35,840 nt of DNA. Source: CAYTCZ01 sp964436315. GTDB taxonomy: Bacteria; Actinomycetota; Thermoleophilia; Gaiellales; Gaiellaceae. Location of the stretch: positions 1 to 35,840 of the forward strand of contig CAYTCZ010000026.1 of NCBI GenBank assembly GCA_964436315.1, given 5' to 3'. This document shows, in pieces, positions 23,283 to 31,350 of the stretch; within the stretch, counting starts at the first letter, position 1, and each line of letters opens with the position of its first letter. Position numbers and translations under genes: made by a program. The notes under the pieces were generated by a model, which worked only from the letters and a program-made list of their open reading frames with translations, was not told the origin of the DNA and ran no database searches.

Positions 23283-24245
23283 CTACGGCGTTTCGCCCGC
23301 GAGGATCTTCGAGAGAGTCGAGAGCTCGATGTTTCCGCCCGACACGATGCAAACGACCTGCTCCGCGTCCGGCGGAGATCCTTGGAGGGCCGCTGCAACT
23401 CCGAGTGCACCGGCCCCCTCTGAGACGATCGAGTTTCGCTCAGCAAGGAGACGGAGGGCGGCGGCAGTCTCTTCGAGGGTGACCGCGACAGCGCCGTCGA
23501 TGAGCCGCAGAAGGCGAGGCCACATCCGGGGTAGTACCGCGGGGCCACCGGCGCCGTCCACAAACGAGGGTTGATAGATGATCTCGGTAGGCGAGCCGGC
23601 TGCAAGCGATGCCGAGAGGGGCGCCGCCGTTGCTGGCTCTACGGCGAAGACTTTGGCGTCTGTCCCCAAACCGCGTACGGCGCTCGAAATCCCGCAGCTC
23701 AGCCCACCGCCACCGAACGGAACCATGATCGCCTCGACCTCGGGCAAGTCTTCGACCACTTCGAGACCGATCGTCCCGTTGCCAGCCATGACAGCCTCGT
23801 CCTGAACTGGGTGGACGAAGAACCCGTCGAGCCCTTCGAACTGACCTTCTTGCATCGCCTGCCACCATCGGTCGATCGAAACCGAAACGACTCTCCCGCC
23901 GAGTCGCTCGACGGCGGCGGTCTTTGCGTCGGGCGCGTGCTCGGGTACCACAACGGCGCAGTTGATCCCGCGCTGTCTCGCCGCCCAGGCCACGCCCTGG
24001 GCCATGTTGCCGGCGCTTGTGGTCCACACTCCGCGATCGAGTTCCTCAGCCGGTGCGTTTGCGATGGCGTTGAGCGCGCCGCGCAGCTTGAACGATCTGA
24101 TTGGCTGGAGGTTCTCGAGCTTCAGATAGATCTGGCGTCCGGCCGAGGGTTCGTCCAACCGCACAAGGGGCGTGCGAACAACCTGACCGGCAATGGCTCG
24201 GCGAGCAGCCTCAATTGAGCCCAGGTCGATCAGAACCTCACCCAT
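23283..24245 (-). CDS. Threonine/serine dehydratase-family PLP enzyme (EutB/BhcB-like context)
   Basis: Fold type II PLP enzyme of 320 residues. The cofactor lysine is K53 in IRSFKLRGA, the Asn-containing SAGNMAQGVAW loop follows, and the glycine-rich phosphate cup is GGGGLSCG at 178-185. It lacks the ACT domain of biosynthetic IlvA, so it is a catabolic-type dehydratase or racemase. ATG 24245 overlaps the upstream cyclodeaminase-family gene by 16 bases; longer in-frame extension is just overlap. A dehydratase beside an ornithine-cyclodeaminase homologue matches eutB/eutC of hydroxyectoine use and bhcB/bhcD of the beta-hydroxyaspartate cycle. Substrate could be threonine, serine, 3-hydroxyaspartate or a hydroxyectoine derivative; sequence alone does not settle it. 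Confidence 0.88.
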   Translation of the reverse strand: MGEVLIDLGSIEAARRAIAGQVVRTPLVRLDEPSAGRQIYLKLENLQPIRSFKLRGALNAIANAPAEELDRGVWTTSAGNMAQGVAWAARQRGINCAVVVPEHAPDAKTAAVERLGGRVVSVSIDRWWQAMQEGQFEGLDGFFVHPVQDEAVMAGNGTIGLEVVEDLPEVEAIMVPFGGGGLSCGISSAVRGLGTDAKVFAVEPATAAPLSASLAAGSPTEIIYQPSFVDGAGGPAVLPRMWPRLLRLIDGAVAVTLEETAAALRLLAERNSIVSEGAGALGVAAALQGSPPDAEQVVCIVSGGNIELSTLSKILAGETP

Positions 24246-25216
24246 TGGCCGGTCTCGGACGTGGTGGCCCTGGCGTAGAGCGCCTCCGCGGTCGCGAGAT
24301 CCTCCACGGCCAGACCGAGCGACTTGAAGACCGTCAGCTCTTCGTCCGATGTCCGACCTGGGGCATTTCCGACGAGCACCTCTCCTAGTTCGGCGCGGAT
24401 ATGACTGGGGGAGAGGTCTGCCTCGCGCGCCGCCATCAGGAAGTCGCCAGACTCGTTGAGTGTCGATTCTCTTCGATCGACGAACAGAGACGCGTCGGCC
24501 ACCGTTTCCGTATCGAGTTCGCGCGTTGAGGCAATACTTGACCCGACGGCGTTGATATGAGTCCCGTCCGAGAGCCACCGGCGGTCGAGGACGGGCTCCT
24601 TCGCAGATGTCGCCGTGACGACGATCTCTGCATTCCGCACCGCCGCTTCGGCAGACTCGACCGCCTCGACGCGGAACGGGCAATTCGGACCCATTGATTC
24701 GACGAACTCGTCGAGATGCGCTGAACTTGGTCCCCACACGCGTGCTCGAGTGAGCTGTCGAACTGCGGCCATTGCCACAAGATGCGAGCGGGCCTGAACT
24801 CCGGTACCGAGAATGGCGAGCTCATGAGCGTCCTGGCGGGCGAGCAGCCGAGTTGCAACACCTGAGACCGCCGCGGTGCGGATCGCCGTGATCGCGGAAG
24901 CATTCATCACTGCCTTCAACTCACCTGTCTCCCCGTCGTGCAGGAGGACGGTACCCTGATGGCTGTCGAGTCCGCGAGCAGCGTTGCTCCCGAAAACGCA
25001 GACCTCTTTCAGGCCAAAGACTGGCTCAGGGACGGAGCGATGGGCAGGCATGAGCGCCATGAGACCCGCGCCGCGCTCGGGCCGGAGTAGCGTGCGAAGC
25101 GGCATGGACATCTCGCCGCGCTCGAGCGCAGTAAGAGCGTCCACCATCACATCGACGGCATCCGCAATTGGGAGAAGCTCATGGACTTCGGCGTCGCCGA
25201 GGACGAGAACGCGCAT
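24230..25216 (-). CDS. Ornithine cyclodeaminase/mu-crystallin family protein (EutC/BhcD-like context)
   Basis: The 328-residue protein has the family's NAD(P)-binding signature GTGVQA at 137-142 in a Rossmann segment (HELAILGTGVQARSHL). Substrate-site residues K70 (FGLKEV) and R113 (AIRTAA) are kept, and D247 (FVDRRES) lies where the catalytic Asp of ornithine cyclodeaminase is expected. The family includes cyclodeaminases, alanine/imine reductases and iminosuccinate reductase. ATG 25216 shares one base with the upstream AKR stop (TGATG), and its end overlaps the dehydratase start, so the two are translationally coupled. A joint pathway in which the dehydratase makes an enamine/imine and this enzyme reduces it is an inference. 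Confidence 0.88.
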   Translation of the reverse strand: MRVLVLGDAEVHELLPIADAVDVMVDALTALERGEMSMPLRTLLRPERGAGLMALMPAHRSVPEPVFGLKEVCVFGSNAARGLDSHQGTVLLHDGETGELKAVMNASAITAIRTAAVSGVATRLLARQDAHELAILGTGVQARSHLVAMAAVRQLTRARVWGPSSAHLDEFVESMGPNCPFRVEAVESAEAAVRNAEIVVTATSAKEPVLDRRWLSDGTHINAVGSSIASTRELDTETVADASLFVDRRESTLNESGDFLMAAREADLSPSHIRAELGEVLVGNAPGRTSDEELTVFKSLGLAVEDLATAEALYARATTSETGQWVRF

Positions 25217-26193
25217 CAGCCGAAGATCTCCGTGAGCTCCGCGTGCCCAGGCTCGGTCAGCTCGAGATCGAGCGCAGCCTGAGCCGGCGCCAAGTGCTGA
25301 GGGCTTCTCGGGCCGATCACGATCGCGGTTACCAGAGGATGACCGAGGAGCCATGCAAGCGCGAGCGTCGCCATGTCCACGCCGCGCTCGCTTGCCGCCG
25401 CTCTGAACCGCTCGAGGGCGTCGAAGACAGCCGACTTGGTGAAATCTGTGTACGGCTCCGGCCGAAGTGTCATTCGCGAGTCTGCGGGGTATGGCTGGCC
25501 AGATTGATACTTCCCGGTCAGCCACCCTCCGGCGAGTGGGCTGAAGGGCGTGTAGCCAAGTTCTTCGCGTGCGCAGACCGGAAGGCTGCCATCCTCGTCT
25601 CGGCGGTCGAGGAGGCTGAACGAGTTCTGAACCCATTCGAACCGCACCAGGCGATTCTGGGAGCTCGTCTCGAGCGCGTCGGCAAGGCCGGGACCGTCGA
25701 TGTTGCTTGCGCCTACCGCTCGGACTGTGCCTCGCTGCACGAGCTCGTCCATCACCGCGAGAGTCTCGACGATCGGCGTCTTCGGATCCGGCTCGTGGGT
25801 CAGGTATAGATCAATTCGATCGACGCCGAGCCGTCGGCGGCTCCCGTCGATCTGTCGCAGGATGCGCGCTCGCGAAAGGCCACGATCGTCAGGGTCGCCG
25901 TGGACCGAGTGGAACACCTTCGTTGACAGGACGATGCGTTCGCGAACCTCCGAACCTTTCGCGTCGAGCCATTTCCCGATGGCAGTCTCACTTCGTCCGC
26001 CGCCGTAGGCGTCGGCCGTGTCGAAGGTGCTGATGCCCATCTCCCAGGCGGCGTCCATCAATTCGAATGCCTCTTCGTCAGATTCGCCGTGGCCGAAGAA
26101 TTCGGGTGCCGAGCCGATACCGCCGAAGTTCCCGCAGCCGAGGATGATCCGAGAGACCACGATACCGGTCTGCCCGAGAGTCCGGAATTCCAC
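25216..26193 (-). CDS. Aldo/keto reductase
   Basis: A 325-residue NADPH-type (beta/alpha)8 reductase. The tetrad is present as D58 and Y63 in FDTADAYGGGRSE, K92 in VLSTKV and H133 in LYLTHEPD. The NADP-binding end has IVIGPRSPQHL, and YTPFSPLAGGWLTGKY is typical of the YdjG/YghZ-like AKR groups. It reduces or oxidises an unknown carbonyl compound. It abuts the class V PLP gene, sharing the base at 26193, and the cyclodeaminase-family gene, so it probably acts in the same catabolic route. Confidence 0.92.
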   Translation of the reverse strand: MEFRTLGQTGIVVSRIILGCGNFGGIGSAPEFFGHGESDEEAFELMDAAWEMGISTFDTADAYGGGRSETAIGKWLDAKGSEVRERIVLSTKVFHSVHGDPDDRGLSRARILRQIDGSRRRLGVDRIDLYLTHEPDPKTPIVETLAVMDELVQRGTVRAVGASNIDGPGLADALETSSQNRLVRFEWVQNSFSLLDRRDEDGSLPVCAREELGYTPFSPLAGGWLTGKYQSGQPYPADSRMTLRPEPYTDFTKSAVFDALERFRAAASERGVDMATLALAWLLGHPLVTAIVIGPRSPQHLAPAQAALDLELTEPGHAELTEIFG

Positions 26194-27359
26194 TAGCGCA
26201 AGAGTGTCGCATGTTTTCGTAGCGCGCCCAGAAGCGTTTCCATGTCCTCCGCGGAGTTGTAGAGATGCGCCGAGACGCGAAGATTTCCATCCCGCGAGGA
26301 GGTGATGATTCCCTCCTTTGCGAGGGCGTCGACCAGCGCATGTTCGTCGGTTGAGGCGATAGCAATCAGTGCAGCTCGTTTTGCAGGATCTCGCGGTGTG
26401 ACGACTCGACCGCCGAGTTCGTCGACGCCAGCGATGAGGAGCTCGTTGAGCTCGCGAACGTGCTCGTGTATCGCATGAACACCGACGCTCTTCACGATCT
26501 CGAGCCCGGCGATCCCCGCATAGATGTTCGGAACCGGCGGCGTTCCTGCCTCGAACCGCCGGGCAGTGTGAGAGGGCGAATAGTCGCGGATGTCCATCTT
26601 GAAGATGTCTTCGTCGGCGAACCAGCCCGTCGTGGTGGGCAGCAGGTGCTCGATGCGGTCGGCGCGCGCAAAGAAGAACGCCAGCCCCGCTGAACCAAGC
26701 AGGTACTTGACGGTGCCAGCCGTTAAGAAATCAACGCCGCTGGTTCGGACGTCGATCGGTACCGCCCCCGCCGCCTGATACGAGTCGGCGAGAACCAGCG
26801 CCCCGCGCTCGTGTGCGAGTTCGGTAATTGCTCCGATGTCCTGTCGGCTTCCGTTCCGGAAGCAGACGTGACTCACGGCAACCAGCGCTGTCCGCTCGTC
26901 GACGACGTCGGCGAAGTGCTCGAGCGGGATCGTCGCGTCGTCCGCCTCACCCACATGAACGACGTCCCAGCCACGAAGCTCCTGGGCGTGGGAGATCTGC
27001 CCGACGGTCGGAAACTCGAAGTCGCTGATCACGATCTTGTGCCGCTCGTCGTCGGGTCGGAAAGCGCTCATCAGTGCGTTCACTCCAGCCGAGACCGAGG
27101 CGGTTACGGCGACCTCGTTTGGTGCAGCGTTGATGAGTTCCGCGAAGCTCGCCCGGGCCGTCTCGGCCCGTTCGACCCAGTAATCCCATGGCGCGCCCTT
27201 CTCCTCCCAGTCTCGGAGGTACTCCTCGTACGCGCGACGAACGTCGATTGACAGAGCACCCTGGCTGCAGGCGTTCAGGTACACCTGCCGCTCGAGGATT
27301 GGAAATCGACTGCGGACGTCGCTCGGCAACGAGACCGGCGCAACCGACTCAACGGCCAA
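26193..27359 (-). CDS. Class V aminotransferase-fold PLP enzyme
   Basis: A 388-residue fold type I PLP enzyme of the class V group, in the isopenicillin-N-epimerase/kynureninase/cysteine-desulfurase-like branch. It opens with RFPILERQVYLNACSQG, has the cofactor Asp at D192 (VLADSYQAAG) and the Schiff-base Lys at K218 (TAGTVKYLLGS). No cysteine sits in a SufS-like mobile loop, so desulfurase activity is doubtful. The start is TTG at 27359, overlapping livF by 11 bases, with AGAAGG a few bases upstream. The exact reaction (transamination, racemisation, lyase) is unknown. It is not close to the serine-glyoxylate type of BhcA. Confidence 0.85.
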   Translation of the reverse strand: MAVESVAPVSLPSDVRSRFPILERQVYLNACSQGALSIDVRRAYEEYLRDWEEKGAPWDYWVERAETARASFAELINAAPNEVAVTASVSAGVNALMSAFRPDDERHKIVISDFEFPTVGQISHAQELRGWDVVHVGEADDATIPLEHFADVVDERTALVAVSHVCFRNGSRQDIGAITELAHERGALVLADSYQAAGAVPIDVRTSGVDFLTAGTVKYLLGSAGLAFFFARADRIEHLLPTTTGWFADEDIFKMDIRDYSPSHTARRFEAGTPPVPNIYAGIAGLEIVKSVGVHAIHEHVRELNELLIAGVDELGGRVVTPRDPAKRAALIAIASTDEHALVDALAKEGIITSSRDGNLRVSAHLYNSAEDMETLLGALRKHATLLR

Positions 27360-28056
27360 GATACGCCTTCTTCAGGTCCTCATTCTCGAGGAGGGCGGTG
27401 GCCTTGTCGGCAAGCGCGATCTGCCCGGTCGCGAGGACGTAGCCGCGATCCGCGATCGAGAGCGCCATATTTGCATTCTGCTCGACCATCAAGATCGAGA
27501 CGCCGGACTCGTGGACCTGCTTGATCAGCTCGAAGTTCTGCTCGACGAGAATCGGAGCGAGGCCCATCGAAGGCTCATCCATCAGCATGAGCGTTGGGCG
27601 GGACATAAGCGCGCGTCCTATCGCAAGCATCTGCTGCTCCCCGCCGGAAAGCGTGCCGGCCGCCTGCGAGCGACGCTCGTGGAGCTTCGGGAAGAGTTCG
27701 TACACGCGGTCAAGGTCTTCCTTCAGACTCCACTTCTGGAGGTACGCGCCCATCTCCAGGTTCTCGAGCACGGTCATTGGGCCGAACACTCGCCGGTTCT
27801 CGGGCACGATTGCCATCCCGAGTTCGATCCGGTAACTCGTATCGCGGCTGGTGACGTCTTCGCCTTGGAAGAACACGCTTCCGTTGACCGGTCTCACGAT
27901 CCCGAGACAGGTTTTCAGCGTGGTCGACTTTCCGGAGGCGTTTCCACCGAGGAGACAGACGAGCTCACCTTCGTTCACCTCGACCGTCACTCCCTGGAGA
28001 ATGTGGATCTGTCCGTAGTACGTGTCGACGTTGTCGAGCTTGAGCAGCAGGCTCAT
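27349..28056 (-). CDS. livF: Branched-chain amino acid-type ABC transporter ATPase LivF
   Basis: A 235-residue ATPase of the HAAT importer family. Walker A is GGNASGKST, an unusual variant of GRNGAGKTT with Ser and Ser. The signature is LSGGEQQML and Walker B LMLMDEPSMGLAP, all in normal places. The short length and the GLAPILVEQ continuation distinguish LivF from LivG. ATG 28056 overlaps the livG stop as ATGA. It partners livG, livM, livH and livK to drive uptake of a branched-chain or related amino acid. Confidence 0.94.
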   Translation of the reverse strand: MSLLLKLDNVDTYYGQIHILQGVTVEVNEGELVCLLGGNASGKSTTLKTCLGIVRPVNGSVFFQGEDVTSRDTSYRIELGMAIVPENRRVFGPMTVLENLEMGAYLQKWSLKEDLDRVYELFPKLHERRSQAAGTLSGGEQQMLAIGRALMSRPTLMLMDEPSMGLAPILVEQNFELIKQVHESGVSILMVEQNANMALSIADRGYVLATGQIALADKATALLENEDLKKAYLGR

Positions 28057-28841
28057 TTCGTCTCCGCCGTTCGGGAGCCGAGATACGCCTCGATGACCCC
28101 CGGGTCTTCCGAGACCTCGTAATAGGAACCTTCCGCGATCTTGATGCCGTGGTCGAGAGCGATGACCCGATCCGAGATCCCCTTCACGACGTTCATGTCA
28201 TGCTCGATCACGAAGATAGTGAAGCCACGTTCGTCGCGGAGTTTCCCGATGAGCTCCGTGATCTCGAGCGTCTCGTTCGGGTTCATCCCAGCCGCCGGCT
28301 CGTCGAGGAGGAGCATCCGCGGCTGGGTTGCCATCGCGCGGGCGATCTCGAGTCGCCGACGGTTGGCGTACGAGAGGCTGTAGGCCGGCTGATCCCACCG
28401 GTAGCCCATCAACCTGTCTCCGAAGAAGGCGAGCTGTTGCTCCGCGAGCTCGTGGACGCGTTTCTCTTCACGTCGCTGGCCGGGCGTACGGAACATCGCC
28501 TGGAGGGAGCGTGCCTTCGTCTTTCCGTAGCTGGCGGCCATAACGTTCTCCTTGACCGTCATGTTGAGGAAGACGCGCAGCGTCTGGAATGTTCGGGCGA
28601 TTCCTCGCTTGGCGATTTCGTTCGGTTCGAGGCCGAGGAGGCTCTCGCCTTCGAACAAAATCTCGCCGCTGTCGGGAGCGTAGAGACCGGTGATCAGGTT
28701 GAAAAGCGTTGTTTTCCCTGCCCCGTTCGGTCCAATCGCGCTGACGATCTCACCCTCGTTCACATTTAGGTCGAGATCGTGAATTACCGACAGACCACCG
28801 AAAGACTTGCTTAGTCCGTGTGTTTCGAGTAGGGAGGGCAT
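28053..28841 (-). CDS. livG: Branched-chain amino acid-type ABC transporter ATPase LivG
   Basis: A 262-residue ATPase with Walker A GPNGAGKTTLFN, the divergent LivG signature SYANRRRLEIARAMA in place of LSGGQ, and Walker B LLLDEPAAGMNP, which is the usual LivG form. Its C-terminus (DHGIKIAEGSYYEVSEDPGVIEAYLG) is also diagnostic. ATG 28839-28841 is preceded by the livM stop 3 bases away. With LivF it forms the heterodimeric ATPase of the importer. Confidence 0.95.
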   Translation of the reverse strand: MPSLLETHGLSKSFGGLSVIHDLDLNVNEGEIVSAIGPNGAGKTTLFNLITGLYAPDSGEILFEGESLLGLEPNEIAKRGIARTFQTLRVFLNMTVKENVMAASYGKTKARSLQAMFRTPGQRREEKRVHELAEQQLAFFGDRLMGYRWDQPAYSLSYANRRRLEIARAMATQPRMLLLDEPAAGMNPNETLEITELIGKLRDERGFTIFVIEHDMNVVKGISDRVIALDHGIKIAEGSYYEVSEDPGVIEAYLGSRTAETK

Positions 28842-28844
28842 ACG

Positions 28845-30266
28845 TCAGGTGATCTCGACCCGCGGCGTTCCAAGCATGCCCTGCGGTCTACTCGCCATCA
28901 GTATCACGAGGATCGCACCGAACACCAGCTGTCGTGTCACGCTCGGCTCGGCCACGAGACGGTTTTCCCAAAGGAACACTGACATATAGACAATCGGGAT
29001 CAAGAGCGTCGTCCTCCAGTACCCCTTCGCCTGGATAAAAGCGAGAATCGAAAGTACGAGGAGGACGAAGACGGCGTTGCCTGCGGTCTGACCTTCGTCG
29101 AGAACGACCACCCAGTTGAAAACGCCCTCTGCAAGGTTGCTGCCGCGTGCAGCCGTGTCCGCGAGAGCATCGGGCCAGATGGCTTCTACGATTCCGGCGA
29201 CCGCGAACCCCAACGCGACGACACCAGCGATCACAATCACGAGCCGTCGCCACGGACGCACGAACAGGACGAGGCCGCCCAGGAGCCCGAGGTAGAAGAG
29301 CCAGCTCGCACTGTCAACGGAGTTCGGTCGGAGGACGTTTGGAATAGAAGCGATGATGATTGCGCCGAGTATTGCCCCCGGGATGCTTCCGGTCCCCCCA
29401 AGGACGAGGGCGGCGTAGATCATGACCAGGAGTATCAATTCGAAGTTCGCGGGGAAGACGCTCGCCTGGACTGCCGCGAACACCGTTCCGGTAAGTCCCG
29501 CTGTGGCAGCGCCGAAGACGAACGCCAGAAGTTTCAGGCGGTTGACCGGAACGGTCATACTTTCCGCGGCGAGGGGATCCTCTCGAATAGCGCGCCACGC
29601 ACGCCCCGTGCGGGATTGGTTGACGTGATAGAGGCCGATGATGACCGCCACCAGCAGGATCAGCTGCAAGTAGTAGTAATCGGTGATCTCGGTGAAGTTG
29701 ATACCGAATATCTCGAAGTCGTCCAACCGCGTGAGACCGTTCGGCCCCCCGGTCAGATCAAAACCGCTGATCCGATTGCCGTTGTTTGTGATCTCGACGA
29801 ACATCTGGGCGAAGAAGAGCGTGATGATCGCTAGGTAGTCGCCGAGGAGTCGCCTCGACGGGAGGCCAAGCAAGAGGCCTAGCAACGCCGTCGCAGCGAC
29901 GACGACGAGGATGGTCACCTCAGTCGGCCAGTGAACGCCGAACTTTTCAGAAGAGAGATACGCGTACATGTAGGCGCCGAAGCCGTAGAAGGCCACGTAG
30001 CCGAGATCGAGCATCCCGGCCCAGCCGACGGTGACGTTCAGCCCGATTGCGAGCATCGCGAAGAGGAGAACGTTGAGGCCGACGCGGACGAGGAAATCCG
30101 AGTCGGTCAGGAAAGGAAAGATCGCGGCGATAACTGCGAAACCGAGCAGCCGAAGACCCGGGTGAACGCGGTCCCACGATTGCCGCGCCGGGCCCGTCAG
30201 ACCTCTGTAGGGCTGGGCCCGGGCGTCGACGGTCGCAACCCAGTCATCCTGTCCGATTCGTGCCAT
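28845..30266 (-). CDS. livM: Branched-chain amino acid-type ABC permease LivM with extra membrane segment
   Basis: LivM is one of the two permeases. The 473-residue protein has the family core: GLNVTVGWAGMLDLGYVAFYGFGAY, the EAA-like loop RTGRAWRAIREDPLAAESMTV and the LVLGGTGSIPGAILGA segment. The expected C-terminus (LVFGAILVILMASRPQGMLG) is displaced by about 120 residues (roughly 320-440), which contain three or four additional hydrophobic helices plus a polar stretch (DALADTAARGSNLAEG). Family members are commonly 300-430 residues. The N-terminal 30 residues are polar and may be cytoplasmic. ATG 30266 lies 8 bases after the livH stop, so the pair is co-transcribed. Confidence 0.92.
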   Translation of the reverse strand: MARIGQDDWVATVDARAQPYRGLTGPARQSWDRVHPGLRLLGFAVIAAIFPFLTDSDFLVRVGLNVLLFAMLAIGLNVTVGWAGMLDLGYVAFYGFGAYMYAYLSSEKFGVHWPTEVTILVVVAATALLGLLLGLPSRRLLGDYLAIITLFFAQMFVEITNNGNRISGFDLTGGPNGLTRLDDFEIFGINFTEITDYYYLQLILLVAVIIGLYHVNQSRTGRAWRAIREDPLAAESMTVPVNRLKLLAFVFGAATAGLTGTVFAAVQASVFPANFELILLVMIYAALVLGGTGSIPGAILGAIIIASIPNVLRPNSVDSASWLFYLGLLGGLVLFVRPWRRLVIVIAGVVALGFAVAGIVEAIWPDALADTAARGSNLAEGVFNWVVVLDEGQTAGNAVFVLLVLSILAFIQAKGYWRTTLLIPIVYMSVFLWENRLVAEPSVTRQLVFGAILVILMASRPQGMLGTPRVEIT

Positions 30267-30274
30267 CTACCGAG

Positions 30275-31192
30275 TCACACCTTCGAGGGCAGTGGCTGAC
30301 CGAGGATTCCGTTCGGACGGAGCAGGAGAAACACAACAAGGATCGCGAAAACGATGAGATTCGAGAACGTCGATGAGATATAGGCAGCCGAGAAGGCTTC
30401 CGCCAGGCCGATCATGAGCCCGCCCAACATGGCTCCCGGGATGCTTCCGATGCCGCCCACGACCGCGGCGGTGAATGCTTTGAAGCCGGCAAGGAAGCCC
30501 ATGAAATGGAAGACGCGCTGGAAGACGAGCCCGACCATCACGCCAGCTGCGCCGGCAAGGATCGACCCGATCAAGAACGTCGCAACGATGACGCGATCGG
30601 TGTTGATGCCCATCATCGCGGCCGCCTCTCGATCGACCGACGTGGCGCGCATTGCCTTCCCGAGCTTCGTTCGCCCAACGAGCAGGGTGAGGGCGATCAT
30701 CAGCAGGATCGCTGAGAGGATTACGAGGATTCGGATCAGCGAGATGTCGAGCGGCCCTGCGTGGATACCGGTCGCCGGACTGATGAGTTTCGGCGTCTCG
30801 TAAGAGCGGAACTTCGCCGTGAAAAGGAGCAGGGCGGTCGCCTGGAGAAAGAAGGAGACGCCGATCGCGCTGATGAGCGGTGCGATCCTCGGAGCATTCC
30901 GAAGGGGTCGATAGGCGAACCGTTCGATCGTCACGCCGAGCAAGCCGGACATGGCCATTCCCGCCAGGAACATGAGCAGGAGAAGCACTGCGACTGGGAC
31001 CGCAGGATTGTCGGGGCCGCCGAGCCCGATCAGCACGCCGTAGCCGGCGAAAGCCCCGAACATGTACACCTCGCCGTGGGCGAAGTTGAGGAGCTTCAGA
31101 ATCCCGTAGACCATCGAGTAACCGAGGGCGAGAAGCGCGTACACACTCCCGAGCGTGAGCCCATTGACGATCTGCTGGACGAAGAAATCCAC
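30275..31192 (-). CDS. livH: Branched-chain amino acid-type ABC permease LivH
   Basis: A 305-residue hydrophobic permease with the canonical LivH opening FVQQIVNGLTLGSVYALLALGYSMVYGILKLLNFAHGEVYM. The EAA-type loop is LGKAMRATSVDREAAAMMGI, and the C-terminus is VFLLLRPNGILGQPLPSKV. About eight membrane helices are expected. The start is GTG at 31192 with no good Shine-Dalgarno. A 158-base gap with a hairpin separates it from livK, a normal way to make the binding protein in excess. Confidence 0.94.
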   Translation of the reverse strand: MDFFVQQIVNGLTLGSVYALLALGYSMVYGILKLLNFAHGEVYMFGAFAGYGVLIGLGGPDNPAVPVAVLLLLMFLAGMAMSGLLGVTIERFAYRPLRNAPRIAPLISAIGVSFFLQATALLLFTAKFRSYETPKLISPATGIHAGPLDISLIRILVILSAILLMIALTLLVGRTKLGKAMRATSVDREAAAMMGINTDRVIVATFLIGSILAGAAGVMVGLVFQRVFHFMGFLAGFKAFTAAVVGGIGSIPGAMLGGLMIGLAEAFSAAYISSTFSNLIVFAILVVFLLLRPNGILGQPLPSKV

Positions 31193-31300
31193 GAGGCTGC
31201 TACGTCATTTGATCAACCGTGGCGAGAGGGCTTTGTCGGGACACACAATGCGCATGGCGGAGCATCTGCGACGCTGCGCAGAGATAGACCGAGAAACGAA

Positions 31301-31328
31301 GCGGCCCACCCAGGTTCGGATGGGCCGC
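31301..31328 (-). terminator. Hairpin between livK and livH
   Basis: GCGGCCCA (31301-31308) and TGGGCCGC (31321-31328) form a perfect 8-base stem with a 12-base loop. It lies 22 bases after the livK stop on the minus strand and is followed by a weak T-rich run (TTCGTTTCTC). It could partly end transcription or protect the livK message, raising binding-protein level over the permeases. A smaller TCTGCG/CGCAGA stem is at 31265-31282. Confidence 0.55.
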
Positions 31329-31350
31329 ATAGCGTTCGACTCCTCTTCGA

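Noticed and set aside
26193..27359. Identification of the class V enzyme as BhcA (aspartate-glyoxylate aminotransferase)
   Set aside because: The sequence resembles the isopenicillin-N-epimerase/kynureninase branch and not the serine-glyoxylate type; bhcC is also absent.
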